Shown: piece after piece, positions 12,992 to 26,214 of the stretch | How the letters are laid out: every line of letters starts with the position of its first letter | Position numbering within the stretch: position 1 is the stretch's first letter | Source of the DNA: Ophthalmolycus amberensis | Taxonomy: Eukaryota; Chordata; Actinopteri; Perciformes; Zoarcidae | Length of the DNA: 64,000 nucleotides | Assembly: GCA_024529925.1 (NCBI GenBank) | Contig: JAFEUB010001124.1 | Location: 310,001 to 374,000 of the forward strand | Reading direction: 5' to 3' | The notes under the pieces: generated by a model | What the model was told of the DNA's origin: nothing | Seen by the model: only the letters and a program-made list of their open reading frames with translations | Databases searched by the model: none | Position numbers and translations under genes: made by a program

Positions 12992-15582
12992 AAGTGCTTT
13001 CCGACACAAGCTCCAGCACTCTATGTGGATATCTGAGTGATTTAGAGTCACGACAGCTATCTTCATATCCCCTCCCTATCTTTTTTTTGTCTCCACATCT
13101 TTTTTTTTTACCTCTCTTCTCTGTCACCTTCCTTCTCTCATCCACTCTGTTTACACCCGCCCTACCCTGTCTAGACACAGAGAGCATCAATGCCAGTTAT
13201 ATAACCAATTGCCCAGGCAGCCTACTTGTTATGAAGATCCACCTGTCCTTGTTCACAAACAGCTAAAGACATCAAAAAACTGAAACCAAAAGACAGAAAG
13301 TGAGCTGATGAAGGGGTCACTCAGACAAAGGATACAGATATGTCAAGAGTGGAAAAATGCTGGGGTTTAAAATTGTGCACTTGCTGGTTTCTGCTGCACA
13401 TCAGGAACCTCTCTGTTACTGCCCACAGTCAGTAATTACTCTCCTGAGCCATGGGAAATGGTCCAACACATGACATGACTTGACTGTAAATACATTGTGG
13501 TAGGAATAGGGTATGCAGTGCACACATACAAACACACACTCACAAACACAAGTACATTAGACATTGAGAAACAGATATGTACTGTAAACCTTATGTAACA
13601 AACTTAAGCTACTGAAATGGACAAAAACAACACAATGGAATCCACTACTTAGACTGCTGCTGAGTTGATCGGATAATGCTGATTTAGCTTCTATTAGCCA
13701 AGTGCAACTCTCTGGGGTCTGTGGATAAGCTCAGTCATTGGCTACGTACCGGCTGAAAAACAGCAACTTCAGGATCTGCTGTATGGCTGATGGGGCTTTT
13801 TACACTGTGGCTTTTTAGAAGATTAATTAATTTGCTCTTGAAAACGGAAATACATATTGCAATCATGTATAAGATTAGTATTATTCTTCATACAATTTAA
13901 TACAATCTTTACATCATTAATGTGTTTATATGGCAAGTTGAGTGTATGAGTTCATATGTGCGTGTTGTTGTGAGTACGTACTATGAGCTACTCTTCCGAT
14001 TACCCTCCATTACATTCCACACTAAGCTCACACTTGGGAGAGTCAGCCAATCGTGCTGATTGCTCCAGCAAGTGAAGGTAATGTACCCAGCATTGGCTTA
14101 TTGCAGCCCGCTGATAGCATTGTGCTCATCGCGGCCAATTGACTTCGTGGTCTTCCGAGGTTTGCCGAGACTGATAAGGCTTAGATTCTGTGCTTTTTCA
14201 CAGCCGTTTAGTCTGCACTTCTGCAATTTTGGAATGACCTTGTTAACAATGTTGTAAATTAGGATTAGGGTGGGATACAGAAAAACAAACATCCAATAAA
14301 AGTATCGCTACTTTAGTATCCTCGCTCACACACCTAACGACTAACATGAATCACACTACAATCTGGGTCAGTAGTCGTATCACAACAGCATATCAGTGTA
14401 CTTTCCCTCTCTGTCTCTCTGGTATACCTGTGATAAGAGGGCAATACACAGACTGTAACCTGGATATGAGGGAAAATGTCCTGAAGGGTGGAGGAGCGGG
14501 GGTGGAGAAGGAAAAACAATGGAGTTCTCATACCTCAGGAAGAAAAGTCTTGCCAAATGCCCCCTCTGTCAAACATGTGTGCAGCATGCCAGGAGTGTGT
14601 ACCTACATCTAACTCCATAGAACAGAGGCAGGAGAGGGTTACCTGCCAACATTCTGGCCTAGAAATGAATACAGGGGAGGTGAAACACGAGGGCGGGGGG
14701 GATTTCTGGGTGGACTTCAAACAGTGTATATAAACAGTATGTGAGAGCCTATTGTCAAAATGTCTCTGAAAAACAATGCACCATGCTCTTTACAGCACGG
14801 CCAAAAATGTGTCTGTTTGCTGAAGCACGTATGTGTGGGTGTGCCCGAGTGTGACTGTAATTGTGTGTGAGTCCCTTTGATGTGACCATCTGCTTGAGGT
14901 CTTACTCTGCTGTCAAACATACACTCCCTCACCCTTACTGTCTGCCCTTCTTTTAAAGACTCTGTTCTGACTATCTGATACCTTTGCACCTTGTGTATGT
15001 GTGTGCACCAGTTAATTCAAGAACTAAAAATAATGCTTCCAGTAAGATATCAGACAAACAGACACCTCAAGAGCAAATCAAAACACAAATATCCCAACAT
15101 TTAGTGTGTCCAAACAATTCACATCTCCTGCGTATTCACTAAACAATCTGTCACCCAAACGAGGCGAATGAACCAGCCAGGGAGTGACAGAGCCTGCTGA
15201 GCCAAGACTGATTCATTAGCCTGGGGACAGTGTGGGCATCTCCCAACATCCACTCTGGGAGATTTAAGCTTTCTTCATACTCGTGCTTGGCACCGTAGCA
15301 CAAGCTTCCACGGACGGTGCACAAGCTCCGAGCATGAACGGAGGCGTTTATACTCTATGCACTGCATTATTCTCCGAAACTGAATGCACAGAGGCCCACA
15401 ACAAAACAATGTCTAAAACATCAAAACTTTTTCCCAACATTTTGAAACTTCAAAATATCAAGTATACATCAAGCATAAAAACATAGAATGATTTGCTTCC
15501 AAGGGGAACAGTTCAATTACACCTGTAAAGGTATTCACAGCTGAGTTGGAAGTGTGAAATATAAAAGGAATGAACTCCAACA

Positions 15583-15606
15583 TGTTACAGTAGGCCTACT
15601 GTAACA
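15583..15606. repeat. Perfect 24-bp palindrome without a loop
   Basis: TGTTACAGTAGG followed at once by its exact complement CCTACTGTAACA, centred on AGGCCT. No flanking terminal repeats were noticed. Confidence 0.85.
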
Positions 15607-16109
15607 GTCTCTACACAGGAAGTGTGTCAAATGGGAGGGGAAAGGAGGGGCTGATTGGGGGGAGGTGTTGAGGCTGGCGTAGACTGACGGGGAGGCCAGG
15701 AATGTGACCTTGCACAAGCACAGCAGCTCCTGTACTGTGTATGGAGGGGTGGCAAAAAGTGGGCTAAGACAACAATCAAAGAGCAGGACCAACAAAAAAA
15801 AGGAGAAAGTTGGACGGGGTCACAAAAGAGGAAAGCAAGTCATTCAGTATGAACTGCTGAAATTGATTTCACTTTGACGTTATCTGAATTAAGTAGGAAT
15901 TGGTGTTGAAATTTGTTGAGGGCTGTTCGAGTCATAAAGGTCAATCACAAGATCTGTGGATGAAAAGGGATTCTCAGACACCATCTGTACTGAAAGGACT
16001 TTGTTAGTTGTTTACCCTGGTAACCAAGTTAGTCAATTATAGCAGATATTCCTCACAATCACATCTCTGTATCAGTTTTTATTAATATTTTCATATTAAA
16101 TATTGAATG

Positions 16110-16530
16110 GATAAAAATACTTTCTTTTAGACAAAAGTCAGATGGGAAGATTATTACCGCTCTCATCTATGCCACATAACTATGAAGCTAGAGCAAATAG
16201 ATGGTTGTCTTAGCTTAGCATAAAGACTGGAAGCAAGGGGAAACAGCTAGCTTGACTAGCACCATATCTTCTACATTTCTGTTTGTTTACGGATTTAACA
16301 TTAAAGATGTGTTCATTAGGCAAATGAACAGGTGCTGGTAGGTATTTCCTCTTTGCTTTGGACAGAGCAGGCTAGTCGTTTACCCGTTTCCAGTTTTTAT
16401 GCTACGCTAAACTAATCAAATGCTGGCTCTACCTCCATTGTTAGTGATATTCAACTCCTCATCAAGCTCTCAATAAAAAATAAATAAAAAGAATATGAAT
16501 ATGAGTATTTCCCAAAATGAACTTTAAAAG
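16110..16530. mobile_element. Degenerate foldback (MITE-like) teleost repeat
   Basis: An inner segment at about 16210-16265 (CTTAGCTTAGCATAAAGACT, then GGAAGCAAGGGGAAACAGCTAGC) recurs inverted at about 16365-16415. The right edge carries GAGTATTTCCCAAAATGAAC, which matches the end I associate with a common fish repeat. Arms are diverged, so this is an old copy. No coding capacity. Confidence 0.6.
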
Positions 16531-18636
16531 TGAAGTGACTTCTAAAGAAACGATTTACTTTAGGTACACAGATTGGTCTTGTTTTTACAATCTTGAAAGG
16601 TGAGCAATGGTCAAGCTGATGCATCAACAGAGGGGACTTTTCAAAGTGTGGAATAATATGATGACTGGAATCCTCACAGGTCCACACTCAGGCAAAGGCG
16701 TCATTTTGTGTATTGGAACAGTAAAAACACAGCTGCATTTAGAATCAACTTTAAATACCAGTAACATGTATTTGTCACTGGATTTCCAAGAAGGAAAGGA
16801 TGGTGACTAGAATGGAAACGAGGGATGAAAAGAGAGAAGGAAACCAAAAGGAGAGGCAGACAAACAGAAATGATGAGACAAGTTATTCACAGGAACCACC
16901 AATTCCCGAGTGTCCTTCTCTAAAGAACTCCACTGAGGGTGCTAAACCACTTCCTCTTTCCTTAGTTATCCTTTCCTACACCTACAACCAAGGCAAGTGC
17001 TGACTATGAGGCTATGAGTCCAGGTCAAAGGTCATGCTTAATGCTGCTGCTGGTTGGAAGCTCATCGTCGTGTTCTGTTGATGTATTCCCACTGGTTTAT
17101 ATTTAGATCAGGAAGGCAAAGCACGGTGCCTCTGCAGCTATAATCAAGGAGAACAAATATAAACTGTTCGAGCGGCGATCTCCCTCCAGCCAGCTGCCAC
17201 CTCATTTAGGCTTTTGTTGTGAAATGAGTAAGAATTATATCAATAACTCATCATTTCTACTCCACCAATCAGCTGTTCATTGTCCATTGCGTTGCTTTCA
17301 ACGGTGAGCGTCAGGAATAAGTGGAAACTGACAAAAGTTCAAAACGACGTGTCGCGCGCTGTGCAGTGTTGCATTGTCTGTGGCCAGTTAGGACACGTGC
17401 CATGGACATAATGCGCAAAATAGATATTTGAATAGTTCGAAACGATATGTTTTTTTAAAAGGGAATATTTAAATGTAATTTTTGGCCAATTTTGACAGCC
17501 CTACTACATACCTTCAAGGTTTTTTTCCTGTTTGCATTTCCATCGCTAATAGGAAGGCTGAAGTGACGTAAGCCAGCCGGCGTCGCTGGCACAAATATCT
17601 AGCTGGAAGGACAACAAGCAGCGAGTTTGCTGCATTCGCTACAAGCACTTTTAGCTTTTTTTGCAGTATAACAATAAATAAGCAACTCGGTTATATGCCA
17701 CAAACATTAAAAAAAAAGCCAAATAGCCATCTGGAAAGTACCTGCTGCAACTTTAGTTTAAATGGCCCTCTTCGGCTTAGTGGGTGTGCTTTGTGCTACA
17801 CTGTTATCTCGCTGAGTGAAATAAACTCAACCAATACTAAATAGATAGTAGGTCTAAAGTCAACCCTGTATTTTATCCACCATAGAGGAGATGATTTCAA
17901 TATGATATTGATCCCTTTCCTCTCTTGCCTCTTAATCTGTCCTTCTCTGTCCTTCACTCATACAAGGTAAACCTGTTAACTTCCTGGATCAGAGGATGTG
18001 AGGTCACAGAGCTAAGCAAGCTGCCTCTGAAGATAAGCACTGGATGAATTGAAGTCCTGTGTTTTCTGTGAAACACAAATTACCTCTATATAAATCAGCC
18101 TAGATACTACTAAAGTATATGTGCATACTAAAGAGACACGGAACTGAATAATGAATGTATTATGTTGTCTTCTTTGTCTTTCTCAAACCTTTTTTGGTTA
18201 GTTCCCACTTTTGCCTGATGGATTTCTCCATTGTCCATCTGTTTCCTCAATATGAACAGCCATGAGTTTGCCACAATAGACTCGAGGAGGGAGGAGGGAG
18301 CTAGATGCCTAGCTCGCGAAAAATGTATAAAATATCAAATGTAAAAAGAAAAGACAATACCATTCATCATTTAACACTACTATACAAAACAACCTTCAGC
18401 AAGTCATATGATGAAAGTTTAGATAAAAAGATTAGAATAGGGTTCACCCCAAAATCTATTCATTGTGATGCTTTAACATAGTGGTAACCAAGAGGCAGAC
18501 AGCACTAAGTACATTTCTTTCGGGCTTTCTTTAAATCCCATTTCAGTGCTCCTTGAGTTTGATTTCAATAACAAAACAAACGCATCTCTCCTCACATCAC
18601 ATGCATCATCTCCTAGACCGTGCCCAACCGATGACA

Positions 18637-18671
18637 AGGACCGTCATGCAAACACTTTGCATGACGGTCCT
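18637..18671. repeat. Perfect 16-bp hairpin with 3-nt loop
   Basis: AGGACCGTCATGCAAA (18637-18652) is followed by CAC and its exact complement (18656-18671). After a 2x2 mismatch the outer GATGA (18630-18634) and TCATC (18674-18678) also pair. It lies in a dlc1 intron with no other feature nearby. Confidence 0.85.
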
Positions 18672-20436
18672 AATCATCTCCAGATGGTAGTATGGTGTAA
18701 GTTATGTCATTGCCATTCCAGTTGCACTCTGCATGCCCCGTGGAGCACAAGGCTCAGACTATACAGCATCACAGGAGCCCCATAAAAAACACATCTAAAC
18801 AACAGGTTGTCAGTTGTAACATGCACATCCTCTTTGTACACAGGAAAGCCGTGACACTGACCGCTCACCAAGGTGCACCCTGTGCCGCAGGGAGGTCATC
18901 AACTGAGCCATCACAAAGCCTGAGCTGTGGAAACTTCTTGTTGATTACTGGTGTGCTGCTGTTGTCACAGAGATAGTAAAATTAACCATGAATGAGGTTT
19001 CTTTCATGGCAGTGCAGCAGAAGCCTTTAGGGCATGGTGTGTGATGTAACACTGTCACAAATGTGTCATTCCCAGGGGCTTAAATGGTGGCGATACAGAG
19101 GGGGCTTTGAAGTGTCACAATGAACACTGGGCTTTGTGCTCCATCAAGTCCCCCAAAACTTCGCCAATTCCAAAATCGTAGCCCCACCCCCATCCAGCGT
19201 CCTGGGTTCCATCACACGGACCCAGAGATGGAGGTTACATAACTTGCCGATAGGAAGTCAGACTGATTTAAATGAAGAAAAATGACCAAAGACGTTTGAC
19301 CCTTTTGAAGTTGGCACTGTGCGATTTTGCAAGCTTAAGCCTCCTTGTAAAAAAGTTTAGAGTGGGCCTTTTCGCCAAAATGTAGTGCTCACATATGCAC
19401 ACACACACAAGAACAAACATACTGACAGCTCCTGCACATTTCCCATGAAAGGTTTTCAGCAAAGGGCCGGTAATTAGAGTGAGAGACAGAACGAGAGTGA
19501 GTGAGGACTCCCAGCAGGCTTTGAGACAGCGGGGGGGGGGATATGAAAGCCTCGTACCCACGTCCAGCCACCTCTCTGGTATTGTTTACCAGCGGACTGA
19601 CGACACAGGGGGGTGTTTAATGAACACTTCTCCCCTGCCGGCTGTCTGAAAGTATGTCTGTCCATCCAAAGTTTCCTGATGACTCTGTGCATTACCGGCA
19701 GACTGCTGACACAGAGGTCGGAGCCAGGATGGATGGGCCAGTCACACATCGAGTTTGTTCTATTTATAATAAAAGTGTGCAAAGAGGATGACGGCGAGCT
19801 TTGCAAAGTAATGAAATTACATGTCAATACGGTGAAGGCTTTTCATCAGGAAGGAGTCAGATGAGGATTGATAATTGTAGGCCAACAAATACTACACAAG
19901 TCCAGTCACAAAATAAGCATGTTTGCAAGGGTGTGTATTTGGATGGATTTACATATTTTTGCTTTCTATACCAGAATATCGTTTTGATCACAGAAACATC
20001 TTATCAGGAAGGAAAGTAAGGCGTGAGGGCAAAAGGGAAATAAATACAGGTCTAAAGTTCTTGGCATCGTTCACGACATCCAGTCTGGCTCTTATCTTAG
20101 AAAGGCGACTGGCTTGATGATTTTGTAGATGAGTCTACGATCTTATCTACATTCACATCCAGTGTCTCATAGAGAAACCGAGCCTGTCCTCCTCCACTCA
20201 ATCCCTCCCTCCTTCCTCTTGTGAACACCGGACGAGATTATCAATCAGAAAGTGTGCCTTAGAATCTCTTCACATGACACCAGACCAGACCTGGACCGGA
20301 TCAAACACTTTTTCCAAACACGTGACAAAATAGTGAAAAAGAAATCCAACAACACACAACCTATTATTTTGAGTCTCAAGGTCTGTGAGTTAACTGAACA
20401 CATGAGAATGAAATAAAAAAAACAGCGAGGACTCAC

Positions 20437-20470
20437 CAGCTTTTTGTGTCTCAGGAATGGTAGAGGTGCT
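20437..20470 (-). CDS. dlc1: dlc1 34-nt mini-exon (STSTIPETQKA)
   Basis: This very small exon has a long pyrimidine acceptor tract (ctactctctttcccag|) and a consensus donor (GCTG|gtgagt). Entered in phase 0 it reads STSTIPETQKA and leaves one base, so it exits in phase 1. In length and place it corresponds to the mammalian TTAIQGISEKEKA segment just before the SAM domain. The signal rests on splice sites and phase rather than on strong residue identity. It is far too short to appear as an ORF. The next exon, expected to start with two bases completing a Glu codon and then IEAKEACDW, was not seen in the window. Confidence 0.7.
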
Positions 20471-21238
20471 CTGGGAAAGAGAGTAGAAAAAAGATTATAG
20501 TTCAAAAGTAGCTGCATCATTCTTCAAACTCAGTCAGTAAAATCCCTTGATCTGCCGCCATTTAACAATGTGTTTTGTGCATGAAAATGAATGAAAAGCA
20601 TAGTGAAGGAAAACATCAAATAATAGTATTCATGCAGTGCTACGATGCTGTGTTAGCTATAATTCTTTTGCATGTTCTCCCACCCAATCGACGGACATCT
20701 TCTGATCTATTTGTCTTGTCTGTGTGTATTTCGAGTCTAATTGTGTATATAATCCTTGAAGATTATTGCACGACGATAATAAAACTATTTTAAGAATATT
20801 GTTTGAAATCAAAAGGAGTGTGCAGCTACAGTATTATGGTGCTACACACACCAAAATGACAAATACAAATTAGCCATATACACAAACACACCAAGGACAA
20901 ACTCTGAATGCATAGTTTAATAAAGTGCAAACTTTGTGATAAATGGTCACAGCCGACAACAAGCCCACCCGAGACTTGTGAACTCATGTAACATCATTAA
21001 AAGTCAGAGAGTGCACTCTCCTCTGATTCAATGTTGATCCAACCCTTATGTAGGTAGTCTGGAGAGACATTACTGATAAAACACATTTTGTAGCCAAAGT
21101 AGATTTTCGTCATTCACGTAATATTTCCATCTTTGATGTTCTTGTGGGTTTTAAAAAATACAACTGATTTGAAACAAGGTTTCTGGTAAAAATAGAGCAT
21201 TTAATCAAGCAGTCATTTCTTTGGCAAAGTGTGTGTGT

Positions 21239-21286
<48 letters not shown>

Positions 21287-24200
21287 GACAGCAGTCAATT
21301 GGAATGCGGAGGTCTTTCTTGCCTCTGACTTTTGACCTCAGGTTCCTTGGCTGACCTCCACACCCTGACCTGTTTTAATCCACACTCCCCTGGAACAGAT
21401 CAGACAGGAAAAGGAGGATAGGGCACATACTCAATACATTTCATCCACTTTGTCCAAATAACCTTTGGTGTGCAAAATGTGTAAATATCTCATTTTTCTC
21501 CTGATATTTCTATTCAGATAAATGCCTCTTCTTTTGTGATTATTTCTTTCTCTTTAGGCCTAATTAAAGTGATTTGGCTGTGTCCTGCTGTGACTACTTT
21601 AAAGCCTGTTTACCCTTTAGCACCTACTTACACAACAGATTGAGAACAGCCAAAGCCACACTGATTATCATCTTAAAGGAACAGTTTAACATTTTGGAAA
21701 ATATGCCAAAGGTAACCTCTGTTATAAGGTTACAAAATACACCTACCAGCAACTCTAAAGCTCACAAATTATGTATTATGAGGTTATATCTTTCTTTAAT
21801 TGCACTGGGGATATGTGCGGGGATTTATCGACTGGGAGAAGTAATTACTGGAGTCTCCTCTGGTTGCCTGACAACCTCACAGTGACGAAAGATCTCAGTG
21901 AGATCTCCCGACCAAGAAATAGTCCGACAGCTGGTAACGGCGCCATCTGTCTATCCGTCAGCGGAAGGTGTGCTTATGCTTCGGTTTCTCAGCATTATGA
22001 TCAATACTATAATTTTAACAGTTACAGTAAGTGTATTTTTCACAGTCTTCCCCCAAAAAAGTCCACTGTGACTACACACTAAACTTTAGAAATCTGATTC
22101 ACGTGAAGTTCTGTAGCTTTTGGGAATTTCTCCTGTGATTCACTGTCTGTGGCTGATAAACAGATAAGAATTTAAGATTAGAGCGTTAGTTTCATTATTA
22201 TTCATTCTGACTTCACACAATCAGACTGTGTAGAGCAGGGGTCTCAAACTCATTTTCACTCCGGGCCACATCAGCATCACGGTCGCCCACAAAGGGCCGG
22301 TTGTAAATGTAAGACTGTGTAAATGTACGGTAACTACTCCTAACATATTGGTAAATAACTTTCTTTGCATTTGATTATTGTTTATTCAAGTGTAAAAATA
22401 TTGTACATGCAGTTATATAAATGTAAACATATATTTAAGCACATTTCTGTTATTATAACTTAAATCCTTTTAATTTAGGGTTAAGAAACCCACATTACTC
22501 TATCAAAGATCAAACTATTAAAGAAAATATCAAAGACAAATATCAAACAAGTTATTACAATAACTTTGTTCAATGCTTAAAATCCTTTCAAGGGTGCATT
22601 TGCACAATCCCACATGAAGTATTTCATGTGTTTTAAAGCCACGTTTAAAGTAGTCTTCAATGTACTACTTTAAACGTGGCATTTAAACGATACATTTCCA
22701 TGTCAAATGTACAGTAACCAGCCAAAGAGCTGCTTCTATGTTTAAGTATCTCATCATTATGACTTTCTATCTCATAATTTCGACTATGGGTATATTTTTA
22801 TTATCAAGTCTAACTTAAAAAAAAAAAAAAAAAAATAATTTTTAAACTTTTATTTTTTTTTTGCTGGTGGATTCGCGGGCCACATAAAATGACGTGGCGG
22901 GCCGGATTCGGCCCGCGGGCCGGGAGTTTGAGACCCCTGGTGTAGAGCATGTTATAATATGAGAACGAAACTGAATGAATCTGAAACATATGACTATAGG
23001 CCATTCCCCTATGCTATTATATTTATTGATGCACCACCACAGACGTGACACAGTCTGGTGAGAGTGAATATACAATGCCCGCTCTCACACGTGTTTTTGC
23101 TGACTTGTTGGCCGATTAACTCTGGATAAAGTGTTGTCTTGGTCCCAATCTGTTTCACTCAGATTTAACAGAAGCCAGTGGGTGAGCTGTCGGCGCATAC
23201 AAACTTGATCTAAAATCACGAGTGTGTATGTCTGCCGAGTTGTGTCTGTACGTGTGTGTGCGTATACAACTGTGTGAACATGTATTTGTGCACAATGTGT
23301 GGGCAAAAACAGCATTTAATCACTTTATGGGTCAAGTTCCAGAGAAAGAGTGGGTACAATTGTGGACAAATAGCTTTACAATTTATTGCGGATTAATGAC
23401 CTAAAAAGAAACCGGGGAGAAGCCACAGCCAAAGCCTCCTATACTCACTCCTCTGTCACTAAATCACCAACACAAACAGAACAACAACAGTGAGGTGAAA
23501 TCAGAGATAGATTTATATTCAGTGCTGTTTCAGCTGTTGGACTTCGGAGTTTGCTCTGCTCTTTCAGCTACAGAAGTGTCCTCGCTGCATTCCCTTGTGT
23601 GCAAAACACTAGATAGTGTCAACCTGTTTAGTTTTTGCCTATTCATCTATTGGATATAAACTGCCTCCGTTGGCAAACAGGTTAGATAAAGTGCATTTCC
23701 CCTACTTTCTTTTCTTTTCTAACCTTGTGTATTTTTCTCACTGTGAACAAATCATATGAAAAACCAACATTGAATTGATCCTACGAACAAGTGTGTCCTG
23801 AGTAGCCAAAGCCAAATATAATTTATTCATTTATTTGCCACAAACCTATTCAAACTGTGGTATATTTGAGTCAATGCCACATGCACCCTCTTGCTGCTGT
23901 AAATACTCATTAGCTCACCAAATGTGTCTTAATCCGCTGATGAAAATAGTCCATTAAAATGCCATTTTCCATTCTGTATGAGCAACATTTGCTGAACACT
24001 ACACTGCCCAGCTTTTTTAAGAAGTTATTGAGTCTTTTCTAAAAGTTAAACTAAATATTTTTGACCTGTTTTTAAGACTAACATTTTAAGTGGGAATGAA
24101 TGGGCTTTGGGTTGGGTTGTGGCGGGGTCGGGAAGTATCAAGACAGATGGAGAAACACATTGTTTGATTCAGACTTTTTTTGGGATTAGATGCACACACG

Positions 24201-24895
24201 AATAGAGAATAGCAACAGCCTTATCCTTCAATTCCACTGTATGTTACATTTAGAAAACAGTTGCAACAACTCATGTGTTGATTTAATCGAAAGGTTTACC
24301 ATGGTATATTGTAGCACAGTGGTGTTAAAATGAGAAAACAAAATCAATAACTTTCTGTATATTTAATAATTAGCTACAACTTGCAGAACAAATGGCCTTG
24401 AATCATTTAATTAATATGGGAGGTCTGCGTGGCTCCTCTGCTTAGCACTAACAAGACATTTCAGTTCACCAGTGTGCGCCCTTCCTATTGTGTAAACACC
24501 ACACCACGGGTTCCTGTCAATGACCCATGAAGTCACTTACACACAGTGTAAATCTCACCTTCACACAATGCTATGTTTTCCCTCATAATAGCAATTACAG
24601 TTGAATAAAGGTGAGTGAGAGACCACCGAGCCTAACAAGAATGTGAATGAATGGGTACCAGCAAGTGTCAGTGTTTTCATAGTACCACGTTCGCATATTT
24701 TCCCCATGTTTGCCTGCGTTCCCCCCTGGCATGCCGCGGTGCAGGTTGTCCGGGCCGTGTCAGGTGTCCACTGGGGAGCTGTAGGCTGCAGAGCACACAA
24801 GCGTCAGCTGCCTCATTTACTGCCACTAATTTACTGGAAGTGGGTTGTGTGGGGGGCACAGGGAGTATGGTATGTGTTTGCTTTACACGTCTGTC

Positions 24896-24964
<69 letters not shown>

Positions 24965-26168
24965 GTGTTTAGTGGCTTGCAAGCATGTGTGCCTGCATGA
25001 TTAACCACGGTAGGGTCATTATAGTCATTACTGTAGCAGGAAGCAAGCAAGTTTTACAACAAATCATTTTAGTTTTATTAATGATTTTACAATTACCAAC
25101 AGAATAAGTTAGCTAGTTAGTTGTTTCAGAAATCTTGAAAGAAAAAAGTTGACTGTGTTGAAACTAACAAGTAGAGCTGGGAATTGATTAGGTTTTTTAT
25201 TTACTGATGTTTAACAGTCTAAACACAAGTAGCGACACAAAAAAACAATACTTTGATTTACAACATTTTGAATAAAACCAGTTAACATCCAGTTTTCCCT
25301 TTTTTTAATGTCAGGTTTTTAAAACCATCTCTGTCTGACAGTATCAAATATATTGTATATCATGTTGTTCCATTTCTTTGTTGAAGCCACATGATGTCTA
25401 CACTGGCTAACATGTTCAAAACCAAGACTCCTTGTTGCCGTTGACAACAAATGCTCCTCATTTTAGACACATTTTCCCAAAATTTAGGGATCCCCTCTGG
25501 AATTTGAAATAATGTTCTGAGGGTTTGAACAAAGTTTGACTGCACAGCATGATTTTGTCCTCGCTCATTCACTGGAGTTTTAAATCAGGAAGTATAAGAA
25601 TAAATAAAGAAGAGTATAAAGCTGACCAAATATTTAGAGTCAGCTTTTGGTACTTGACAATTGTTGATATTCACTCATATTTCGGTTGGCACCAAATAAA
25701 AAGCTTTGAGGTCCAATACACAGCCCTAGTAACAAATACTATTTTGTTTTTCAGTAACAGACCCATTGTGTAGAGCTGAGTTCACATGCTTTTCTGTGTG
25801 AGTGAGTTAGTCAGAGATGTTAAGCAAACCATTGGCATGTGGCTCTTGCACAACAAATCCGAGCAGTCCACCATGCCTCTCTCAACCCCACCGCCACCCT
25901 CTCATCCACAGCCCCCCTCCTGCACTGCAGCTGCAGCATGTGTGGTGTGTGTGTGTGTGTGTGTGTGAGAGTGTGTGTGTGTGTGTGTGTGTGACCACCC
26001 ATGGTCTGTGCTGGCTAAGGATTAGGGGGCTCAGGCTAACCCAAACCTTTTTCTCCACCACTTAACGCAAATGGCTAAATTGGTGCAGATGGCTTATGGT
26101 CAGGTAAGCTAGCGGCTCCGGCACTGAGTATATAAGGTAACTGTGTGTGATAGAGGGAACAGAGACAT

Positions 26169-26214
<46 letters not shown>

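Larger units (their letters stand above)
12624..20436. other. Intronic stretch between the dlc1 mini-exon and the candidate first exon
   Basis: Contains the repeats listed separately (12944, 15583, 16110, 18637). A promoter for the candidate first exon would be expected just above 12623, but no TATA box or CpG island was identified. A G10 run is at about 19530. Confidence 0.5.

Noticed and set aside
24643..25004. Open frames of 101-117 residues with Val-Cys or Thr-His repeats
   Set aside because: They are translations of a (GT)n microsatellite; the rest of each frame shows no domain or codon bias. The same holds at 12644-13190, 21110-21298, 25786-26065 and 45226-45408.
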